A DNA stretch of 64,000 nt from Aotearoamyces nothofagi (Eukaryota > Ascomycota > Leotiomycetes > Leotiales > Tympanidaceae). The stretch covers positions 1 through 64,000 of the forward strand of contig JADDTR010000035.1 of assembly GCA_015345905.1 (NCBI GenBank), in the 5' to 3' direction. Shown here piece after piece: positions 57,573 to 64,000 of the stretch. The notes beneath the pieces are model-generated. The model had not been told where the DNA came from. It worked only from the letters and a program-made list of their open reading frames with translations, and did no database searches. Positions within the stretch are counted from its first letter, which is position 1. Every line of letters starts with the position of its first letter. Both the position numbers and the translations under genes were made by a program.

Positions 57573-58521
57573 TCCACAGGACATTCTATTGCGGAGTTTT
57601 CTGCGTTGAGCCACTCGGTGGCTCAAGGGGTATAGGCATCATAAATTATGTGTATTATGTACATACAGCTTTCAGCCATTTTAGTATTTTATTCCCAAAT
57701 TGCCGCTGCGTCTTTCCATAGGAATTTCAAAGCCTCATAGGAGATTCTGTTTCTAGCTGAATGGCACGTCTCGCCACATTTTTTTGGCTCTGGTCTGTGG
57801 GCATATTTGCAAGGCTGATTGATATATGGGTGCAGATGCGTTTGCAGATTAGCTAGAGTCGAAAGACGCCTTGAATCGTAGAGATAGGGAACAATGAAGC
57901 ATGGCTGCATAGAACCACATCGAAAGAGCCTTCTGAGCAGGCAGGTCGGTATGAATCGGAGGGTTCCGATCTATTGGCCCCCAATTCCGCACGGGTTGCA
58001 CTCAGGATTTCGGTGAGACCGTAGACCAACACAGGCGCAGGTGCAGTTTTGCCGCCCAATATGCGCATTTCAGCCTGTCAGACATCTGCCACCACCAGCA
58101 CTGCCTGTACTACCTGTGCTGCCCTTACAGTCGTGCTGAGCAGGAAGGCGCAGCGCCGCCAAGACCAGAGGGAGGCTTGGGTGGCACGGCGTATTCAGCA
58201 GCTTCAACAGTTTCAGCCACCGGCTGCCTTGAAATGGCCACGGCACCCTATCTCTAGTCGAAAAAGCATTCAGCCCCTCAGGCAGGGCTTCAATCATGCT
58301 TTCCATCATATTCATGTGCGGTGCCACGCATACATATTCCGCCCCAGGCTCATTCTGGGCCATCCCAGACAGGCTAGTCATAACGCAGCCTTGGGTCACA
58401 GATGCTTTGTCGTCGGCCAGACCCATCCTAGAGCCTTACTGTCCAAGACCGTATTTTTGTTGTTTCCTATGCCATCACAATTCTGCACTCTTCACAGCGT
58501 TATCGGCTTCAAATAGAGAAT
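57573..58521. other. Upstream region of the NO VEIN-like gene
   Basis: Promoter side of the gene at 58522. Overlapping frames on both strands at 58,050-58,500 have repeated CCTGTGCTGCC-type words and no family support. Confidence 0.45.
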
Positions 58522-61500
58522 ATGGAGAGACCAACAAGCCCCAAGGCGGCACGTCAGCACATTGATAATATCAGGAGAAATAAAGGGTTTGTAGGGGAAG
58601 TTCAGGTCGGGGGTAATACAGCTGAATTCTCGAGGGTTTTGACTATGTACCCTCCCATACTCAAGCTCTGGCAGAACTGGCCCACTTACTACTAGCTAGT
58701 CTGGGAGAACAACTATACCAAGAGTCTACCCACTTCCTCCTGGAGTTAATACAGAATGCCGATGACAACTCCTACGATCATCGAGTCGTACCGATGCTGG
58801 ACTTTACCCTCGATCATGATTGCCTCCGGATTGATTGCAATGAAACGGGCTTCGGGGCAGGGAACGTCGAAGCTATTTGCAGTGCTGCTTTAAGCACTAA
58901 ATCTGGTAAAGGAAAGTCTCAATTTGTTGGCGAAAAAGGCATTGGATTCAAATCCGTGTTCAAGGTAGCCGACACTGTATCAATCTCATCTGGCCACTAC
59001 TCTTTTGAATTTGACAAAAACAGAGAGCTGGGAACGATTGCACCCATGTGGTGTGACTTTCCCGCAACGAAGATACCAGGCTATACCTCATTCATTCTAA
59101 AACTATCCCAGAATTACAATAAAGCAGAACTCGTACGCGAACTGCACAAGCTTGATCCAAAGAGCATGATATTCCTCCGCAGACTCAGAGTCATGACTGT
59201 AACAATCACTGGGCATGGCGATTGGGATTTGAAGACTACGCTGAAGAGAACGGATACAGTTGGATCGACATTTAACCTGACTACACTCCACAGAGATGTC
59301 GATTCTCAACGATATTTGGTTTACAAGCAATTGGTCAAGGGTTTGCCCCGAGAAGAGAAACGCCCAGGAGCTTCTGAGTCGGAGATTTCACTTGCGTTTC
59401 CGCTGAGCGACAATGATGAACCTGATTTGAGTTCACAGCTCGTTTATGCCTTTCTCCCCATAAGAGAGTACGGTTTCGAGGCAAGTCTCTGAATCAACAT
59501 GACATGAATAGATTGCTGACAGACTCTGTGGATAGTTTCTTCTGAATGGGGACTTTCTACTTACGGCGAATCGCCAAGATCTGGACCGTTCTAGCAGGTG
59601 GAATAATTGTGTTATCTGTGGATTCGGACCTACTATTGTTGAAGCCCTCAGGAGTTTTGCCTCCGGCCCAATAAATGGCCTCGACCTTCGTTATACCTGG
59701 ATTCGCTTCGTCCCACCTAAAGACCGCACGTCAAACGCGTTTGCCGGCCTTAAGAACGAGTTCTGCAAATCACTGGAGAGGACCTCTATTTTCGAAACAG
59801 CTATAAATACAACTGCAATACCAACGTCACTATTTTACATTCCAGCAAAATTTCGAAATGATCAAGGAGTTCCACTCACATTTTGTACCTCGACTGGTGC
59901 AAAATATCTGTCTAGGAAATATAGTGATCATGATTTGAAGTCTCTCTTGAATCTTGGCGTCAAAGAAATGGGGTTTTCAGATTTTATTGCAGACTTGAAA
60001 TGGATGATTAGATTCCATATCAGTGAATTCAATGGGAAAAATAAGAAGGATCATTCCTTGATAGCTGCTATACTCTTGGAGCATGTAGGGTCCAACGAGT
60101 ATGCAGTAGAAATTAGACAACTACCCATCATTAAAGTACGTGGTGGGGAATGGGTCTCAGCTAACAGTGGCCCTATCTTTTTCCAGGGCGAAAAAGGTGG
60201 ACGAGATATTCCTGAAGGAGTTAATGCAATGATTGTGCAATCTAAGTTTGCAAAGGACTCTCAGATCAAACACTTCTATATTGCTTTAGGGGTCACTCAA
60301 CTGGACGACACGGATATCTGTCGACTTATAATTCTGACGCACAAAAACCCAAGCTTCAGGCCCGAAGTAGTCGCTCTCGATGACATTATCTCACATGTTA
60401 TATTCTTGTACGATTCGGGTTTCCAAAGGCGGAGAGAGGCATCGTCTCTTTTTTTAAAGTCAACGACAAAGAATTTCCACAGGGCGTACGAGCTTTACCA
60501 GGATTCTTCATTCCCACACTCTGCAAAGAAATATCTTGGAGGATCCAAGCAATTTCCGTTTCTCGATCCTGCTTACCTAAAAGCAGCAGGCAATCGGGAA
60601 GACTTTCCCAACTGGCTCACCCATCATATGGATATATGGCAGATCCCAAGGCTGGTGCGATTTACTGGAGATAAGAGTTTTGAAATCACGCCGGAGTTTG
60701 CGATGCTTCTCCAGATGGAACCTGCCTCTCGGTTTCTTTTGATTCTCAGGGACTGCTGGAAGATTTACTCTCCCTGGTTCTCTTTCCACGCCAAGGAAGG
60801 TAACACAGAAATCCAGAGGTCTGTGGATACTCTGAGGCAGATAATATCCACTACTCCTGTGAGGTGTCTAGGGGGCTTGATAGTTGCATTATCTCAGGCA
60901 TTCTTGCCTTTTCAAGACTGGGTTGCTCGGAAATTTCCACTACCCTTACTTGATATCCCTGATCCTGATCCTGAAACATGGAAGTGTCTAGAATTATTTG
61001 GAGTCGGTATTCGAAGAAGTGTTCATTCATACCTGCAGTGCCTAGTGAACATTGCCAATACGCAACAGAACGATCCTGAACTCTTCCGTACAGTGTCGTG
61101 GGCATATGATGAAATTCAGTATAGCGTGAATAATGAGGCAAAGTTGGTGCAGTAAGTGGGCTTCACTTCAGATTTAACTTCAAAGCACTCGAGATCACTA
61201 ACTAGCTCTAGGGATACTTTTGCTAGGAATACGCTTGTATATATTCCACGAAAACAAAATGGTGGTGGTCGCTGGCTACCGCTCGATTCTTGTACGTGGG
61301 AAGGTCCAAACCTCAGGCATTTTACCAGTATCCAAAGCTTCTATCCGTCCAACAAGAAATTGTTTTGCGATATTCTTGGGCTCAAGGACCTTGAATATGA
61401 GCATGTCATTCTAGAAATGGAGAACTTTCGACACAATGAAGATCTTAACTACATACAGTATATTTTCGAATTCCTCAATGACTGGTTTAAGAAAACAAGA

Positions 61501-63370
61501 GTAAAATCAAGGCCTACACTTACCGGCCTACAAAAGAAACGTGTGTTTCCCATCTCGACAGATGAGAAGGGTACTGGGACTACACGCCATAAGCTATCTA
61601 CCGCGCAAGAAACTTCATCCTGGCTCATCCCCGACTCTGAAGACCTCCAAAACAGTTTCTCCGGGAAAGTGCCATTCTTGGCATTTGATTTAGACACCGC
61701 TCTCAAGCTGAGGCCACTCCTTGAAGGCATTGGGTTGGCTAAGCGCATGCTATCTCAGGTAGTGAGGGAAAACCCCCAGATAGCAGGGCCCATCCTTTAT
61801 AATGTAAAATATACAAATTTTCTGCGAGGGAAGCTGGACCTTATAATGCGGTAAGCTGCCTAGCCAATCTACATTCATGTTAATAATTCCACAGAGCATT
61901 TTCTAATCTCCCCCAGGCTCATTCCAGAAACCTGCGAAAATCCCAAGGAGATCGTAGAATGCCTGCGAAATATCGAAGTCCACGGTGTTAAGACTCTCCA
62001 TCAGCGCTGGTCTGTACAGCTCCGGGACAGACTAGCATATGGTCGGCCTGCGCCTGCAGTAGCGGCTTCAGAACGCAAGGACGCAATACTACGAATTTAT
62101 CTACTCAGCACGGATCTTCAGTCATCGCACTATAATTTCCAGTTTGACTTAGCAGAGCTACTGGAAATGCATTGCAATGTTGAAGACCGTTTAAAGGGCC
62201 TGTTATATCTAGCTATCACAGAAAGAAATCATCGAGTTGTAACCCAACAGTTTTCGAAGAAAGGAGTGCGAGCGCTTACACGGGAAGAAGAGAGCGAAAA
62301 TACATCATATTTCCAAAACGTGGACTCAAGTGTCATAAACCCTAAGGAAGAGAATGAGTCTCCTCTTTCTCGAGTAAAGCAACTTGCGGAGGGCTATGAA
62401 AGCCTCAAAAAGGTCCGCGTCTTCCCTTCAAGAGGGCGTAACACTGCAAGAAGCAATGGTTCAAGCTCACAAGCGACCTCGAAATCGAGCAATCGATTTT
62501 CAACTTTGTCGGATCTCTTGAGCGATGACGATGACGATGACGATGAAGCGAGAGACTACTATCTAGAACCCAACGATACAGATGAATCTACTGATACAGA
62601 CTCCCACAGCAACGATAGTCAGGCTGATGGTGTAACGGGAAGACTAATGCTTATTACGAAAGGAGCAAAGAAACTGCGGCGCAAAAGGAAACGAGCTCCT
62701 ATTGTAATTGACGAGGAAGTTGCCACAGCTGGCGAGCTCTTTGTACGTTCCAAGTTTCCTTTAAGGCTGAGTTTGTTTGTCTGCAAGACAGTGCTAACTT
62801 CAATAGATGGCTATGTTTCTGTCGCGTGTGCTCCCGGATTTCTACAATCATGAGCAGCATTGGACGAGCGAGCGTCGCCATAGTGCGGGGCACGGAGGTG
62901 TGGCTCTCGCGGATCTCGATGGCTGTACGTCCTCTTTCACCATCCCAGACCAATACGGAGCATTTACGAAGTTTCTCGTCAGCATTGGGCTCGACGAATG
63001 CAAAGCATGGATTGCCAGCCCACCGACTTATCACATCGAGGCAATCGGAACGGAGGAAGGATTGAATGCCTCATTTCCAATGACTAATGAATGGTGGAAG
63101 ATGGTATGAGCCCCATCGTCATTCCACATCTGGTCCTAGATCCACGTATCTAACAGTACTTGACAGGCCAGAAAATACTCATCGCAAGGCTATAAGGAGT
63201 CGAATCGAGCTCGTCGGGATGTTTGCCTGCTGGCGCGAGTTTACAATCTTGGCGACCTTCCGGCGTTGTCGCTCTTCTTGGACCCGTGGGATTACTTCAT
63301 GAAGAATAGACTCAGTATGGAGGCTGACAGCATGTACATGGGTCGAATTCGGAGCCAGATCCAGGCATAG
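58522..63370 (+). CDS. Sacsin/NO VEIN-type protein: HSP90-like ATPase with decayed DUF3883-like C-terminus
   Basis: Exons 58522-58646, 58700-59480, 59536-61151, 61212-61850, 61917-62742, 62807-63103 and 63167-63370 give 1,495 aa in closed phase. The N-terminus carries the GHKL/HSP90-like ATP site of the sacsin type. The N-box is FLLELIQNADD (Glu57, Asn61, Asp64), the G1-equivalent is CNETGF (about 88-93), and the lid/G2 is GEKGIGFKSVF (119-129). A long middle region has no recognised domain. Near 1253-1262 there is an acidic run (SDDDDDDDE), and near 1305 a basic KKLRRKRKR suggesting nuclear import. Residues about 1390-1460 match the plan of DUF3883, an endonuclease-like fold: YHIEAIGTEEG, FPMTNEWWKMA and LLARVYNL correspond to IEVKT, F.LS..EW..A and Y.L.RVYN. 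The Lys of the ExK site is missing. The second intron has a GC donor (GAG|GCAAGT). Function in fungi is unknown. Confidence 0.88.
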
Positions 63371-64000
63371 CTTGGCTGTTTTGGAAAATGGTGTTTATTT
63401 TCTTTGCTGTCTTCAATGCATAACGGAGATTGCCCTGTTTACAATCAGCATCTACGGCAATATACTTAGTCGACGCTACGACTGAGATGCTATATTTTAT
63501 ATTCTATATTTTATATTTTTATATTCAGGGTGATAAATGACATGATTTAATTTGGTTATAGGGATCGAATTATAATAAAATCTAAACTAAACTAAATCAT
63601 TGTAATCATTGAGTACTCCGGCTTTTTGTGATTTAAAGATTATTTCTTAAGTACCTTGTTTATATTTAATATATTATCTCAGGTACTAACTATTAGGAAA
63701 GGTACAAATCGTGCATAGGCTATCCGCTGCTTTTGAGCTATGGTATTTAAACGACCCCTGAGGCAATGGCCTGGGCATCGGAAAATAGCTCCTCCGAGCC
63801 GCCGTTTCCAGACGGTCCCGGTCCCACCGAAGACGTGGATTATGGGATATAGATTGCGACGCCAAGTGTATCCCAAGGAGATGCTGATTTTAAAATACGA
63901 GCATTATATTTCAGGCGCCAAGGGTGCCAACGGAGATAGATTTCACGTGACCAGATCGCGTGACGTCACGTCAGGCCACTTCTATCTCACTCCAGCGCCT
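63371..64000. other. AT-rich 3' flank
   Basis: AT-rich to about 63,700 (repeated TATATTT words near 63,490-63,530), then mixed composition. No supported gene before the window ends. Confidence 0.6.

Overview
The window is nuclear DNA from a filamentous ascomycete (Pezizomycotina). The evidence is the short introns (about 46-116 nt) with fungal GTRNGT donors and CTAAC/CTGAC branch points, and gene families typical of the group: UMTA/LaeA-like methyltransferases, a PpoA-type fatty-acid oxygenase, GMC oxidoreductase, YAT permease and OPT transporter. Placement within Sordariomycetes is only a guess. There is no prokaryotic gene organisation, and I recognised no tRNA, rRNA, CRISPR array, retroelement or intact transposon.

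Layout. 0-3.7 kb is AT-rich, with a 23-bp minisatellite, a three-exon gene broken by one in-frame TAG, and a small unrecognised gene. 3.7-7.7 kb holds a secreted type-B carboxylesterase and a secreted TolB/WD40-like beta-propeller protein. 9.6-11.3 kb is an amino-acid permease. 12.5-30.6 kb looks like a terpenoid biosynthetic gene cluster: membrane-anchored P450, class I terpene synthase, FAD-dependent GMC oxidoreductase, UMTA-type methyltransferase, COMT-type O-methyltransferase, D-2-hydroxyacid dehydrogenase and a second UMTA-type methyltransferase. No pathway-specific transcription factor is visible. 31.2-38.4 kb carries a complete 1,084-aa dioxygenase-P450 fusion of the PpoA/linoleate diol synthase type and an oligopeptide transporter. 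38.4-43.2 kb is a GC-rich, low-complexity, gene-empty stretch. Then come a GH39-like secreted glycoside hydrolase, a BCS1-like AAA ATPase, a DUF2985-like membrane protein, two unrecognised proteins, a zone of broken membrane-protein genes (55-58 kb), and a complete 1,495-aa protein with a sacsin/NO VEIN-type HSP90-like ATPase domain at the N-terminus and what looks like a decayed DUF3883-type domain at the C-terminus.

How the genes may work together. The terpene synthase would make a hydrocarbon or alcohol skeleton. The P450 and GMC oxidase would oxidise it, the O-methyltransferase and the two UMTA proteins would methylate it, and the dehydrogenase would adjust a keto/hydroxy acid. The product cannot be predicted. 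The neighbouring PpoA-type enzyme makes oxylipins that in Aspergillus influence development and secondary metabolism, but its link to this cluster is positional only.

A notable sequence-level feature is GC-AG introns. Three of the ten introns in the P450 use GC donors, two of them fixed by the conserved ExxR and heme-binding motifs. A fourth lies in the NO VEIN-like gene. I derived exon models by hand and checked that reading phase closes across every exon for the P450, terpene synthase, both UMTA methyltransferases, the O-methyltransferase, the dehydrogenase, the permease, the Ppo oxygenase, the glycoside hydrolase, the DUF2985-like gene and the NO VEIN-like gene.
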